Source: Undaria pinnatifida
Lineage: Eukaryota; Sar; Phaeophyceae; Laminariales; Alariaceae
DNA: 64,000 nt
Assembly: GCA_012845835.1 (NCBI GenBank)
Contig: JABAKD010000022.1
Span: 5,405,444 to 5,469,443 of the forward strand
Reading direction: 5' to 3'
Part shown: positions 1 to 11,223 of the stretch, one piece after another
How positions within the stretch are numbered: the first letter of the stretch is position 1
Layout of the letters: each line of letters opens with the position of its first letter
The notes under the pieces: model-generated
Seen by the model: only the letters and a program-made list of their open reading frames with translations
Told to the model about the DNA's origin: nothing
Databases searched by the model: none
Position numbers and translations under genes: made by a program

Positions 1-115
1 AATCCCGCCCCGCGCACCGCCGCTCCCGCCACTGCTGCTGCTGCCGCCGCCGCTGGCGCCGCTTGCGCCGGAACGGCCTCTTGTCGCGGACGACGACTCC
101 TTTGTGTTTTTTTTC
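1..115 (+). CDS. possible 3' end of a Pro/Leu-rich exon (partial, uncertain)
   Basis: Read from base 2, the plus strand stays open through a proline- and leucine-rich stretch built on CCG/CTG repeats, then an acidic patch (VADDDSFVFFF). At 116 there is a good donor (GTAAGC) followed by stops in this frame. That pattern would fit the tail of an exon entering from outside the window. Low-complexity GC-rich DNA is often open by chance, so this is weak. No family is recognised. Confidence 0.22.
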
Positions 116-433
116 GTAAGCGCGTGGGGGGAGTAAACGGGCAACGATGTTGAAAAAGTTAGCGCCGAAAAAACGACGAAACGGATTTTGTGAGCAGTGG
201 CCGCAAGGAGGAACGATGGTAGGAAAAGGGAGAGAGCGAGTACGGTTGAGATTAAACTCGCACTCTGGATAGAAACAAGGACACGACGGGTACTAGAGAA
301 GCAAAGCATACGGCAGAGCACAAAAATAAAGGTTGGTAACCAGCTGGCAGAAACTACTACCGCTGTGAGGGATAAAGCTAAAGCTTTGTTTTTTGCTGAC
401 TAACTGAATGACTGATTGGATGACTGACGTGGT

Positions 434-1455
434 TCATGACTGAAAAGGGAAAGTCGACCGAGGTCGAGGCTCGTCTTGTTGCAGCGACTGTTGCCCAAGC
501 TGAGACACAGCGGCAGGGGGTGTGTGCAGGCGGAGTAGCGGAGATCTTGCAGTTGGCGGTGTTGCCGGAGATGGAGGGTTAGAAGGAGGTGGTGGCGCTG
601 GAGATGGCGGGGCAGTTGGGCATGGAAAGGTGGGCAGCAGGTGGTGGGGCTGGAGGTGACATAAAATATCGCTAGGCACAAAATGCTGCCGGGTTGGAGG
701 CTATTGCGGAGCAGCACGTAGTTGTAATTCCGACGGTGACGCTATGTCGGGAGCACTCGGGCGAGGAGGAGAATCTGGTACAAGGAGAGACAATGCAGAA
801 AGATGGCGAGGGCGGCTAGAGGGTTGGCTGAGAGCGTTTCGAACATGGCAGGGGGGAAGCAGCGAAACCTGTAGAGGCGCAGTGGAATAAGGAGCAATCC
901 CGGTGCCATTTTGTGCTGTCTTTCACTATGCCGGCATCAACGGGGAACGGAGGAAAGACAAGACTTCAGAAGTTGGTCGGTGATGACTTGTTGGCTACCG
1001 AGCCCGTGTTCCGAATGCTCAACGCGTTTTCATTTATGCGCGTTGCAAGTTTTGCGACGCGGCAGATTTGAGCCGGTGGTGTACAAGGAAGGCAGGATGG
1101 AGGGAATGTTGCGGCGGCTGCTGTGAGTGTTCAGGATCGTTTCGCAGTAGTGACACGTGGGATCGAGGCGGTAACACAGGAAAGGGCAGGATGCGGGGAA
1201 GGACAAATACGTGCTGCGCTGTTTGCACAGACGCTTTGCGGAGAGAGCTACACACCTACGTGGCTTCTTCCGGCAGCATTTTCAGGGGAAAGTTTGGTGA
1301 GGCGCTTTCATCTCAAACTGTTGGATGCAATCAACGAGTATTTAGTCAAAACGACGAAATCAATCCGCGAACTAGCTGCTACGCTCATGGCGTTCGCAAA
1401 ATACAAGGTTCAGCGTCGCGCGCTACATCGCCGACAGATTCGCATTTTCAACTAA
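434..1455 (+). pseudogene. decayed coding copy, left arm of the inverted duplication
   Basis: This arm reads as a broken protein with several stops. Legible blocks include an Ala/Glu/Gln-rich start (EVEARLVAATVAQAE), then, past stops near 580 and 675, a block at 1,123-1,455 (VQDRFAVVTRGIEAVTQE). The same blocks occur in the opposite arm (VEAETRLAAAAVALAE and VQDRFAAVTRGIEVVIQE). Conservation of amino-acid blocks between arms suggests a once-coding unit, perhaps a transposon Gag-like or host gene duplicated before decay. I do not recognise the family. Confidence 0.45.
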
Positions 1456-2377
1456 GCAGTTGTCGAGTGCATCTAACACGTGAGGTGGAGGTGCCCCACC
1501 AAACTTTCCCCCGACAACGCCGCCGAAATAAGACACGTAGGCGAATATGTTATTCCGCAACGTCGAAAGGGTCTGCAAAAACAAAACGAAAAAGAGCAGC
1601 ACAAGTTTTCCTTCCTCGCATCCTGCCCCTTCCTGTATCACCACCTCGATCCCACGTGTCACTGCCGCAAAACGATCCTGCACACCCACAGCAGCCGCTG
1701 CAACATTCCCTCCAACCTGCCTCCATCGTACATCACCAGCATCGATCTGCCGCGGAGCAAAACTGTCAACGCGTTTAGATGAAAACGCGTAGAGCATTGG
1801 AACACGGGCTCAGCAAACACCAAGTCCTCACCGACAAACTCCTGACGTCTCGCCTTTTTTCCATTCCCCGTTAACACCGGTATAGTACCAGACAGGTAAA
1901 GACGGCGACGGAATTGCTCTTTATTCCGCCGCGACACTAGACGATTCCCTGCTTCCCCCTCTGCCATGTTCGAAAATTTGTCTTAGCCGACCCTCCAGCC
2001 ACCTCACCACATTTCTGCATCGCCTCTTCTTGTACAAGATTTTCCTTCCCTCGCCCAAGTTTCGGGCGCAGCTTGCACTGTTGGAACGAAACCCGCCACC
2101 TGCTCCACAATAGCCTCCACAGTAGCAATACTTTGTGCCGCCTTATCTCCTATGCCACTTCCAGCCCCACCACCCCCTGCCACCTCTCCATCCCCAGCTG
2201 CCTCGCCACCTCCAGCAGTACCCCTTCCTTCCACCCCTCAACCTCCAGCAACACCGCCAACCTCAACTCTCCGCCACTTCCCCCTGCACTACCACCCTGC
2301 CGCTGCCTCTCAGCTAGAGCAACAGCCGCCGCAGCAAGACGAGTCTCGGCCTCGACCGACTCCCCTTCATGAGCCAT
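1423..2377 (-). pseudogene. decayed coding copy, right arm of the inverted duplication
   Basis: This is the minus-strand counterpart of the plus-strand copy, also with frame breaks. Readable pieces run from an Ala/Glu/Arg-rich segment near 2,377-2,150, through AAQSIATVEAIVEQVAGFV near 2,130-2,070 and RRLYLSGTIPVLTGNGKKAR near 1,900-1,840, to VQDRFAAVTRGIEVVIQE near 1,680-1,630. The reading frame changes between pieces, so no intact protein is possible. It shows which protein blocks are shared with the other arm. Function unknown. Confidence 0.45.
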
Positions 2378-2650
2378 GAACCACGCAAGTCAGTCAGGCA
2401 CAAAAACCCTGCAGTCTCAATCGTCACAAGAGAAGCGCTTCATAAACCTTCTGCCAACCCCTTCAGCCTTGATCCTCACAGCAGCACTAGTTTCTGCTAG
2501 TCGGCTACCAACCAGCTTCATGTACTCTTGCCATACGCTTTACGACTCTTAGCATCCACCATGTCCTTGTTCCTCACTTCGAACGAGTTCAATCTGAAAT
2601 TAGAATCGCTCCATCAAATGCGTAGGTGTCCCCTAACGACACACGCCTTC

Positions 2651-3092
2651 TATATACTTTCGATACCGCTCCACAAGGCCCAGATTTCTTACCTTCAATC
2701 TTCCACCTTAACCTCATGAGAAATGCACCCACTCTTGGGGGGGACAATAACTTGGATTTGGTGTGGGCATTTTTTCAGTGGTAAACGGTCTTTTCTTGGT
2801 GCATGAAGACCTCTTTTGGCTGTAACCTTTGCATTTTTAATTTTTTTAATAGTCACTTTGACTCTCTAGCTCAACCCACAAGAGGTTTACCCTCAGCGAC
2901 CTTCTGGACAAGCCGTGATCACCGGTGCCACCCCTTCTCCCCCCCCGGTACCTGCCTTCATCTTTGTTGCGCATAGGGTTCGGCACTCCCACTTTTCAGC
3001 TTTGTATGCCAGTGGATTTTCAATCGAATTTTGCTAACTCACGCTCTCGCGGTAACCGCTCGTCAATTTGTTGCAAGAAAAAGCTCCTACGA
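2651..3092. other. intergenic, nothing recognised
   Basis: This AT-richer stretch has runs of T near 2,830 and no open frame with supporting features. Confidence 0.5.
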
Positions 3093-3192
3093 GTAGTACG
3101 CACTCGGTGAGACTTGAACCCATGACCTTTCACTGTAGTAGGGACGAGATTCACCTGCTGCTCTATCGGGTACGCCGACTTGCACTGCTGCG
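3093..3192 (-). pseudogene. tRNA-like sequence (degenerate tRNA or SINE head)
   Basis: On the minus strand an A-box-like segment (GATAGAGCAGCAGG) is followed about 50 bases later by a clear B-box/T-loop (GGGTTCAAGTCTCACC). The 5' and 3' acceptor strands do not pair well and the D-loop is abnormal, so a working tRNA is unlikely. A tRNA-derived SINE or tRNA pseudogene is the better reading. Confidence 0.45.
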
Positions 3193-3296
3193 AAGGTTAC
3201 CCTCAATATAATTTCAACTCTTAATACAAATAGGTCGTCCCCAAAAACGTCGGTGCAACTCGAAAAGGTTCACAGAGTACTGGTCCCTCTCTAGCG

Positions 3297-3305
3297 CCAG
3301 ATGAG
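3297..3305 (+). repeat. 9-bp target-site duplication, left (CCAGATGAG)
   Basis: CCAGATGAG here is repeated exactly at 3,614-3,622, immediately outside both ends of the inverted-repeat element. Confidence 0.7.
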
Positions 3306-3613
3306 GAGAAACCCTATTTGCAGGACGGGCCTGCAACGAATTCTTGCAGGACATGCCTCTGATTGGCCACCTGCCGCTTTTTATTGCCCGCGTTTTTTTT
3401 TTGGCGAACGCCTGCCGAACGCGCGGCGAAGCCGCGCGAGGGCACTTTTAGCCGCACGTACCGGTCAAAGGGTCAGGGGTCGGGTTGGGGTTGGGGTTAG
3501 GGTTAGGGTTAGGGTTGGGGTTGGGTGGGGTCTGTCCAGGTACCTGGGACAAAAGTGTGCCAAAACGTCCTGCAAGAATTCGTTGCAGGCCCGTCCTGCA
3601 AATAGGGGCTCCC
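3306..3613. mobile_element. 308-bp MITE with about 47-bp TIRs and 9-bp TSD (Mutator-like size)
   Basis: The ends are inverted repeats: 3,312-3,352 and 3,567-3,607 are perfect reverse complements over 41 bp (GGACGGGCCTGCAACGAATT is part of the left arm). The outermost six bases on each side match imperfectly. The exact 9-bp direct repeat CCAGATGAG flanks both ends. A 9-bp TSD with long TIRs is typical of Mutator/MULE-type elements; that class is an inference because no transposase is encoded. The interior carries a TTAGGG/TTGGGG tract and a short GC-rich palindromic stretch near 3,420-3,440. The perfect arms suggest recent activity. Confidence 0.75.
3483..3530 (+). repeat. interstitial telomere-like repeat (TTAGGG/TTGGGG)
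   Basis: About seven head-to-tail GGTTGGG / GGTTAGG units lie inside the MITE, three of them exact GGGTTA units. The tract is internal to a mobile element, so it is not a chromosome end. Confidence 0.75.
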
Positions 3614-3622
3614 CCAGATGAG
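3614..3622 (+). repeat. 9-bp target-site duplication, right (CCAGATGAG)
   Basis: Exact copy of 3,297-3,305, directly outside the right TIR. Confidence 0.7.
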
Positions 3623-4854
3623 TAGTGCCGGTTGCCCGCTATGGCGCTTGTCAAACCGCTTCGCATGGATGAGAACAACCAGTAGTGGCGGTACGCGGAA
3701 ACCCGCTACGATAGCGCCGGTATTTCCCGCTAGTACATACCGGCGTTATAGAGAAATCAGTACTCTGTACTACTAGTAGCACATTCGGACCCCACCGCTC
3801 ACCTGGAAACCCCCGCTACCTGTACCCCGCGGGCTCGCAGTCGGAGACGCGGTGGGCGAGTCCGAAAACAAAAACTCCTCCAAGTTTTCCGTCCGAGGAG
3901 GCGGTGGCGGCGGCGGGGGGGGTCCTCTCCCCGGCATCCCCTTCCCGCTCCCGTGGCTCGGGGGCGGGGTGGAGCTCTTCCCCTGTGTGTGGTGGGGGGG
4001 GGGGGGGAGGGGGAGGGTTAAAATGTCCAACTGCACCAGAGACGGAAGCATTAGGCTGGGGCATGGGTGGGGGGGGGGGGGGGGTCCAAGGGGAGGATAC
4101 GGTATGCGATTTGCACAACCTGCAAACATCCCGCACCACAACTGTATATAGACATGCCTACAAATGACTGAGCAAGTAACTCGTCTTGGAAATACTTGAT
4201 TAAAATACCCTTCTTCGCTCTCAGCGAGCCCACCCGGAACACGTCTGCCTCAACAACCCTCTCGGAGAACTGGCGGCTTTCGTTGAGTCCCTTGCTTCCT
4301 TCATTCTTGGTGTTCTCCGGGACCGTCCCAACACTGACTTCAAGACAAAATTTTCAGCACTGCTTCAAGATAAATACCCCCACACCAACTTGTATGTTTT
4401 CTCAAAAAGTCGAAAAGAAGTAACTAAAACGGATCTTCAAAACTAGTCAGAATACAAAAAGAGTCCAAACTGGGCAAAATAGCCATTCCTGGACTAAATT
4501 TAACATAAAAAAGCGCCGATAAACAATACCCAAGTACAAAAAGGTTGTCAGAATACGGATGTGTACGTTTATTTTGCACGTATCACATCATGTGGCACGT
4601 GGTTGGTAGACTACAGGCACGCGTTTATTTTGCACCTGTTTCTTCTGCTCAAGTCACAACAATAATACACTCACCCGCAGCTCTTTGAACAACAGCAGCA
4701 GTCGCATATTGCCGTCGAGCATGTATCACTAGAGACAGAACAGCACAGCACAGGGCGCTCGGCCCTAAAAGACTCATATTATGTACCGGTATGTATCATA
4801 CGAGTAAACTGCATGTACTCGTATTTTTGCTTTCTTCATTGATTGTCCTCTCTC
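3623..4854. other. intergenic with G-rich low-complexity tract at about 3,900-4,085
   Basis: Long G runs (about 3,990-4,003 and 4,069-4,084) and GGC/GGT repeats dominate the first part and open spurious Gly- or Pro-rich frames on both strands. The rest has no gene signal. The 8-bp palindrome TACCGGTA lies at 4,784. Confidence 0.5.
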
Positions 4855-5107
4855 GGTCCTCCTCATGCTTTCTTTTATCGCAAATTACACCCGTACTGCC
4901 GATCAGAACGTGACATCGACAGCAAGCACACAGCACAGCACAGGGCAATCAGCTCTGCACAAGTTCGTATATCTTGGCATAATCAAATCGCTAGTTGCAC
5001 CAAATCATAGGCCATTTATTTCCGCCCCCTTCACCCTGTGTTGCCTTGCTCCTTGTGCGAGCGTAGCGGGCGGTGTCAGACCGCCCGCAGAGCGAAGCCC
5101 GTGTGCA
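4855..5107 (+). repeat. dispersed repeat R4, copy 1
   Basis: About 250 bp that reappears, clearly diverged, at 10,966-11,223 in the same orientation. Shared blocks include CGCAAATTACACCCGTACTG, GCACCAAATCAT and GCGTAGCGGGCGG. Each copy ends with a GC-rich imperfect palindrome (GGGCGGTGTCAGACCGCCCG in this copy). Family unknown. Confidence 0.7.
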
Positions 5108-5261
5108 CATATACGTTTGCGAATAGCTAGATAGAAGATGCGCCACGCTCCGTCCAATCGCCGCCACACAGTGTAGGGGTGGCGGCGGACACGCAAGCAT
5201 CGCTTCAAGTATGAGAAAAAAAGGAGACATGAAAAACAGAAATATAGCATGATACCAACAA

Positions 5262-5263
5262 CA

Positions 5264-5295
<32 letters not shown>

Positions 5296-5321
5296 CGATA
5301 CAGTCCCCCCCCCCCCCCCCG
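5262..5321 (+). repeat. (AAC)n microsatellite next to a poly-C run
   Basis: About eleven AAC units are followed after a few bases by an uninterrupted run of about 14 C. Confidence 0.85.
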
Positions 5322-5329
5322 CCCGCGTC

Positions 5330-6690
5330 TCCAAGGCCCCCGTCCAACCTTGGAAGCGTCATTGTGCAGATCAGTGTGGATCTGATGTTGGTGGTGGGTC
5401 GCCGGTGAAGCGCTGCGAGGCCTTCCTTGCCCGTGCCCCTGCCCGTGTGCCTGCTCGTGCCAGTGGTGTTCTTGCCGATTGCGACCCCCCGGGTATTCCT
5501 GCCGTCAAAAAAAAAGAAAAAAAAAAGTGGGCACAAACCGACCGTCAACGCGATCAAAGGCCGATCCTCCGGCACCCCTCTCAGGAAACGCTAGTGGGAC
5601 AACAATGCAACGCCCTGGGGATCACCTGATATCACCTACCGTAAAAGGCTCCCACCCTTTTCACAAACACACTTTAGAGCGACCCTGACGCACACAGATA
5701 CACCACGAAACATAATATGTACGAGTAAAGGTAACCGGTACACACCATAACCATGCGTACTAGTCATTTTCAACATGTGTATACACGAAAGCATCTACAT
5801 ACAATGCATTATAGTGATGTTTTAATCCACTCTGGGCAATGCCTCATCGATCGACACCAAGGAAAATCCAACCGGTAAGGCTGTGACTTGGTTACACTTT
5901 GCGACTTTTTCTTACTTGCGTGAAGTAAGCCAACTAACTGGCATATCAAATAGTTTATTGCACTGAAACACACGTACGGCGAGCCACAAACACGTACGAC
6001 ACAAAAGACGCACAAGACCTCAATTTCCCGCACGCAACTATTAATAACTGTAATACCTACTGTAGCCAAGTAGTACCCAGCCGGCGTTTTATAGTCAGTC
6101 AACTCACAGCCCTACAAATCCGGCGTTTTTGACGGGTACATGGTATTATACCGCAGCAATAAAACACCCCACACAAAACCCAACCGGTTTGTCTCCGAAA
6201 GCGTGGGTGCAATTAGAGCAGGGTTCATTCCCCAGCCCTCGGTTCTAGTGGGGCAGCAACTACTTTAGATGTTTACTAGAGTTTACTAGAGTGTTTGCGA
6301 TACACCACATGTGGCTGGGTAGGAAACACAAAATATTGTTTTGAAACCGACGTACGTCACAACCCAAGGCCAACTCAACCCACGAAAAAGTAGGTTAGAA
6401 AATGGTATCCCGCAAATACCATATTTTCTCACACTAGCTAATCGCCACGACCTACCCAGTATCCACACGTAGCGCACGCAAGCAACGACCTCCAACACAA
6501 TTCTAACCTGTGACCTCCGGTTTGACTCATCCTTGCGCCAAGAAGTAGTGCCAACACCAGCCGCAACCCCAGCCGCAACACCAGCCGCCGCCGCCGCGTG
6601 CGCGCCAGCCGTCCCCGCAACCCCCCCATACGGCGCCTTCCTCCTTAGGCGCGACGATCGCGGCTTAGGGAGGCGGTCCAATCGGAGGGC
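5330..6690. other. intergenic, nothing recognised
   Basis: No coding signal. A short GC-rich degenerate repeat (units like GCAACACCAGCC) lies near 6,545-6,600, and an exact short duplication (GTTTACTAGA) near 6,270-6,290. Confidence 0.45.
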
Positions 6691-6694
6691 CTTC

Positions 6695-6960
6695 GCGCAG
6701 ATGGCGTTGCCGTAGCGCGGTAGAACAGCGGATGGGTCGCTCAAATCCTGCGGAGGCGGAAAATAGAAGGGGGGGGGGGGGGAGGACGGTGCTTAAAAAA
6801 TACTGGGATCAATGGCGTCGCCGTCAAGCGGATGCGTTGTATAATCTTGCGGACGCGGGAAATAGGGGGGGGGGGGGAGACAGTGCTTAGTAGAACACGG
6901 GAATCGATGGCATTGCCGTAGCGCCGAATAACAGCGGATAGGAGCTCTCCCATCCGATGG
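6695..6960 (+). repeat. degenerate tandem repeat, unit about 110-125 bp
   Basis: The block ATGGCGTTGCCGTAGCGC ... AATAG + long G run + GACGGTGCTTA recurs two to three times (6,700s, 6,810s, 6,908s), each unit containing a G run of 14 or so. The copies are clearly diverged. Confidence 0.6.
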
Positions 6961-7212
6961 TGTGTCCTTCTATACCCCATCCGGTCCCGCCTTATCTTGC
7001 TCCTTGTGGTGTACCCCGTCCAATCTCGTTTCATTATATCCCATACAATCCTACCGCATCCCATGCTATCCTAACCTACAGGTTGCTTGACCTATCCAAC
7101 CTTTCTTTATCCTACCAGGAATTTTCACCACCCTGTCCTATTATCTTTTGACCTATCCCGCCTACCCAATCGCACCGAATACAACCGGACCTAATCTACC
7201 CTGCCCTACCCT
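6961..7212 (+). repeat. pyrimidine-rich degenerate 5-6-mer tract
   Basis: CCTAT/CCATC/CCTACC-like words repeat irregularly, ending in TACCCTGCCCTACCCTACCC. This strand-asymmetric low-complexity DNA has no gene signal. Confidence 0.45.
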
Positions 7213-7334
7213 ACCCGAGCCAAACCATTAGGGGCAACAAGCAAAAGCTCCAACTTCCAGCGTCCTCACCACCCAGCAGAAGCCCGACAGCTGATCCGGA
7301 GCCCGAAAGCGAAAGTGGTACTCCCCGTGCCCAC

Positions 7335-8110
7335 GGAGGGGAAACGTCTGCAGAAATTGCCCCAGCCGGACTTCATTTACAGCGTTCTGGATCTGTGCGT
7401 ATCACACAAGTCATCACACGACGGCATAACACGAAACGAAAAAAAGAGGGTTTCAGTTTGGGGTCGGTTTTCGGCAGTAAAAAAAAAACGGTTTTGGTTT
7501 TGGTCAAGTTCCGTCTGCAGGAATTGCCCCCCTCGGACCTCGCTCATCGTATTCTGGACTTGCGCACATCACACACCGGCACCAACAAAAGCAGCGTTTT
7601 TTTTTTTTTTCTTTTGTTTTTTTTTTTTTTCGTTTTTTTTGTTTTTTGTTCCTTTGTTTTTTTGTTTTTTTGTTCTTTTGTTTTTTTGTTTCCTTGTTTT
7701 TTTGTTTTTTTGTTTTTTTGTTGTTGTTTTTGTTGTTGTTGTTGTCGGTTTGGTTTGGGGAAGGATGGTGGCGGTTGTTGTCGTTGTGGTATCACACACC
7801 GGCACCAACCAAAGCAGCGTTTGTTGCTGTTGTTGTTGTCGGTTTGGTTTGGGTAAAAGGGTTGTGGTTGTTGTCGTTGTGGTTCACTCTTTGTCATGAA
7901 TTTACGCGCACCACAGAACGGCACCAAATAAATTAGCGCGTGTTGTTAATTGTTATTGTTGCTGTTGTCTTTGTTTTGGTGCAGCTTTAGGTTTAATATT
8001 AGGTCTTCGTGGTTGTTGTTTTTCGCTGCGCTGCGGATCTGCGCGCACCACTCAATGGCACAACACGAAACAGTGTACGGTTGTATCGTCGTCGTTGTTG
8101 TCACGTTACA
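7335..8110 (+). repeat. diverged tandem repeat with T/G-rich core
   Basis: Units share CACACCGGCACCAAC-AAAGCAGCG (7,570s and 7,797s) and GTCTGCAGRAATTGCCCC (7,345 and 7,510), with weaker copies near 7,905 and 8,045. Between them lie T-rich tracts with G every 6-8 bases (7,591-7,730) and (GTT)n. Lys/Asn-rich or Phe-rich frames here are artefacts of composition. Confidence 0.55.
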
Positions 8111-10439
8111 GGCTGGTTCACGTTAAAACCCCAAATTTATTCGCCGGCGAACGTCCACGCCGTTTTTTCGATCCAGACCGTGGAATTTTGCACACGTCTT
8201 CTGTGTGTCCTTGCGATGACCTCACCCGACGTTTTTTTTTTTAGCCTGATTTTTCGTCAAGTAAGATTTGTCGTAACCACCTTGGCCAATTTCTTTCGGC
8301 GAAAACAAAAAGACCCCTCCCCCCCAGCGGGTAAGGCCTCGGAATGGGCATGTAGAACATGTGTGCAAAATTTCAGGGTCTACCTCTCCCCAAAAAAAAA
8401 CGGCGTGGACAGTTGGACTTTTGTGCGTAAGAATGAGTAACACATGTTTGTTCCTTCAAATGCCTTGATTTTAGTGTACGATCCAGTTTTTTCGCCAGAT
8501 TCTGCTTTATGTTGAACACAGGCATGTCAGATCTTCAATTGTTTGCGCAAAATTTCAACAGATATGCCTTGGAGTACGTCCAACCGGATCGTGCAAAATG
8601 CGGCGCAGTTTTGTTTTTGCTCCCGCTGGGAAAAAGCTAAAATATTATTGAAAAAAATGAAGGCCTGTCATCGGTCGATACGAGTTTCGCTCCTAGAGAC
8701 CGCCTGAGGCCGGTAAAGAAAAAAGCCATGTCACTCTGTTCCACTGGTCATGGGGATCACTATTTTACCAAATATTCACTCTTTGACTCGATGTTGCTAG
8801 CGGTATTCGTGGGGGAGAGATTGTTTTTTCTTTACTTGAACCAGCCTATAGGTTGAGTTTCAATTGTGACCTGGGATTTTGGTGTAGGCGTTGGTTTTGG
8901 TTTTGGTTCTGGTTTTGTTCGGGTTGGATTTTAGTCATTGTTGAACAACAATGTTGAACGTTATCGTTGTTTGATACAAGGGTCTTCGCCGAAGGCCGCC
9001 AGTCGCAGGCTGGCGTGATGCCCATACTGCATATGGACACAACAGCGCTGTGAGGTGGCGGAGGGTCAAGAGCTGAGGCTGAGATTTAGCCCTCCACACT
9101 CCACTCTGCCCATGTGAATAACAAAAGCAACTGCTATTGTACTGCTGTGATACTCGCTCGTATATAAGTTCGGCCACATTTACTTGACACACGCATCATG
9201 AGCTTTCAAAACTCAAGACCCGCATGATCACCGCCTTCTTCTTCCATGCTCCGCGAGAACCGTCATGAATACATGCAATGGGTACCTTGTACCTTGTACT
9301 TGTACTGATTTTGTACTCGCAACTAGCTACTGGCAACAGATTGCAGCATTGCACAAACATCATAGATACCTCTCGAATGACACTGTTTCATACTGGTACA
9401 AAGATAACATGTTTACAAACGCGGGTGCCCGGATAAAAAAAAAACATCAACAACGCTACCCCCCCCCCCCCCCCCCCGACGTCTGACGGGCCGAAAAGTA
9501 TTGTTTGCCTGTTTTTTGTTTCAGAAAAGACCTTTCGTTGAAGATTTTGAAACTTGATGCGTTTCTTTTTCGTTTGACACGGATGCCGCAACGTGCGCAT
9601 GCATTGTCAATCGATTGTAATGATTGGGTGTTATGTATACAAAAAAAAAATGTATACCGTGTGACACAACAGCAGTAGTGCGACACTGCTGTGTGTGATA
9701 TGACCCACATGAAGCCTGATATTATGTATGTAATGCCAGCGGGAACCGGTCTGAAAGGAGAAACATGTAGCAACTATAGAGCATATCCTTGAAGGCATAA
9801 ATGCCCATACTCACACCGCTTCGAGTAAAATACATGTGCGGGAAATCCCGAGATAGCATGGACCTTGAACGGAACACACCGTGCATTGACTGTCCAGCGC
9901 GTGAATACCTACCCCAGTGCTGCTGATGTAGAATTCATCATAGATAGGTCGGTTGTGTGTGCTTGCGCACCGTGGTTGTGCGCACGGAAAAGGGGGTGGG
10001 GGGAAGAGGCGTCACGTTTTGATGGTTTTGAAATAGGGGATGCCGCCCCACCATCCCCTGTTTGATATATGTTGGAATTAGTGCGGGAATGTTTTTACGT
10101 CAAGAGCTGGTATGCTGGTATAATATGTCATTTTTGGGGAGAGGACCCGGACACCCCCTGCTTCGTTTTACACAGGAATTAGGGTGGAAAGTTTATCTAG
10201 GAGTCATCGTTACCAGGTACCTTTTGCGGGGGGATGGTTGCCTGGTGCTCCCCCCTCCCGTCAAAGGGCCCTGCCACACAAAGTAAGGTGTGGCAGGTTT
10301 TTTCAGGGCTAAAACTCTTGAAAATCCTGTTAGAAACTTTAGGTTTTGGGTACAAAAAACACGAAAACCAGCCAACAACGATGAAAACCTACTCTGGGGG
10401 TACTGTAGTCCGCGTTACCAACCGAGGATAGCGTCAAGG
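8111..10439. other. intergenic, no recognised gene
   Basis: Contains a short GGTTTT/GGTTCT run (8,885-8,930), a run of about 18 C ending near 9,478, and one TACCAGGTA at 10,211. No exon-like open frame with plausible splice sites was found. Confidence 0.45.
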
Positions 10440-10446
10440 TGCCATA

Positions 10447-10615
10447 CTACAGCAGCAACACATGTAGTAGCACAGCAGCAGGAGCACAGCAGCAGGAGCA
10501 CAACAACAGCGGAAAGAAGCGGCGGCAGCTACTACTGCCACTATTACTACTACTCCTACTACTACTGCTGCTGCTGCTGTACTACTACTACTATATTACC
10601 ACTAATACTACTGGG
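10447..10615 (+). repeat. CAG/TAC trinucleotide-rich tract
   Basis: Interrupted (CAG)n and GGAGCACAGCAGCA repeats are followed by (TAC)n and (TGC)n. Confidence 0.75.
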
Positions 10616-10802
10616 CATTGTAGCTCAGACGTAGAATTTGTTTGAACGTATTATACCCACCTGCAGTACATTCAAGCCACCTGATGAGTAGTTTTGAGGC
10701 TGGCACATGCCGTCACTATAGCAATGAGCACTGATATTATACTTCAAAGAACGACAATTTGACTACTACTACCGGCGGATCTGCTGTGTGCCGGGATATA
10801 TA

Positions 10803-10890
10803 GTCCAGCAGCGCAGCGCAGCGCCGTGCGATGCGGTGCGGTGTCGTGCGTTGCCCTGCGCTGCGATGCTGGGTCGTGCCGCGCTGTGCT
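10803..10890 (+). repeat. GC-rich degenerate GCGATGCGGT-type repeat
   Basis: Words such as GCGCAGC, GTGCGATGCG and GTCGTGC repeat irregularly; similar DNA lies at 35,520-35,660. It precedes R4 copy 2, as a shorter GCACAGCACAGGGC run precedes copy 1. Confidence 0.5.
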
Positions 10891-10965
10891 TTCTTTCGAA
10901 CATACAGCAGTACCAGGTATACGAGTTATTGCGTACTCTTTCTTTTTGCTTTTTCCATATTTGAT

Positions 10966-11223
10966 CTCTCTCGGTGCCCATGTTTTTTCGCCCACGCAAA
11001 TTACACCCGTACTGCCCATCAGAAGGTGACACCGCCAATAAGCACACAGCACAGACAGCACAAGGCAATTTGCTCTGCACAAGCAGCTCTCGGCATTATC
11101 AATTCGCTGTTCGCACCAAATCATGGGCCTCTTCTTTCTGCTCCCTTTACATGTTTTAGTTGCCTTCTTCTTTGCGCAAGCGTAGCGGGCGGCGTCAGCC
11201 GCTCGCGGAGCGGAGCCCTTGTG
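10966..11223 (+). repeat. dispersed repeat R4, copy 2
   Basis: Second copy of the repeat at 4,855-5,107, same orientation, with substitutions and small indels throughout. It keeps the GC-rich imperfect palindrome near its end. Confidence 0.7.

Larger units (their letters stand above)
200..2650. repeat. large tail-to-tail inverted duplication, arms about 1.2 kb
   Basis: The plus strand at about 200-1,430 and the minus strand at about 2,650-1,430 are the same sequence, much diverged but collinear. Shared landmarks: TTGGTAACCAGCTGGCAGAAAC (340s) matches the minus strand near 2,500; GACTGACGTGGTTCATG (420s) matches near 2,390; GAGGCTCGTCTTG (460s) matches near 2,345; GCGGCTGCTGTGAGTGTTCA (1,120s) matches near 1,700. 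The arms meet near 1,430-1,450 with almost no spacer. A transcript across the centre could fold into an imperfect long hairpin. Confidence 0.75.

Noticed and set aside
3483-3530. Chromosome end
   Set aside because: The TTAGGG-like tract is short, internal to a TIR element and flanked by a target duplication.
5249-5629. Poly-Gln frame
   Set aside because: The Gln run is the (AAC)n/(CAA)n microsatellite; nothing else supports a gene.
7544-7930. Lys/Asn/Gln-rich and Phe/Val-rich frames
   Set aside because: Products of T/G-rich microsatellite DNA.
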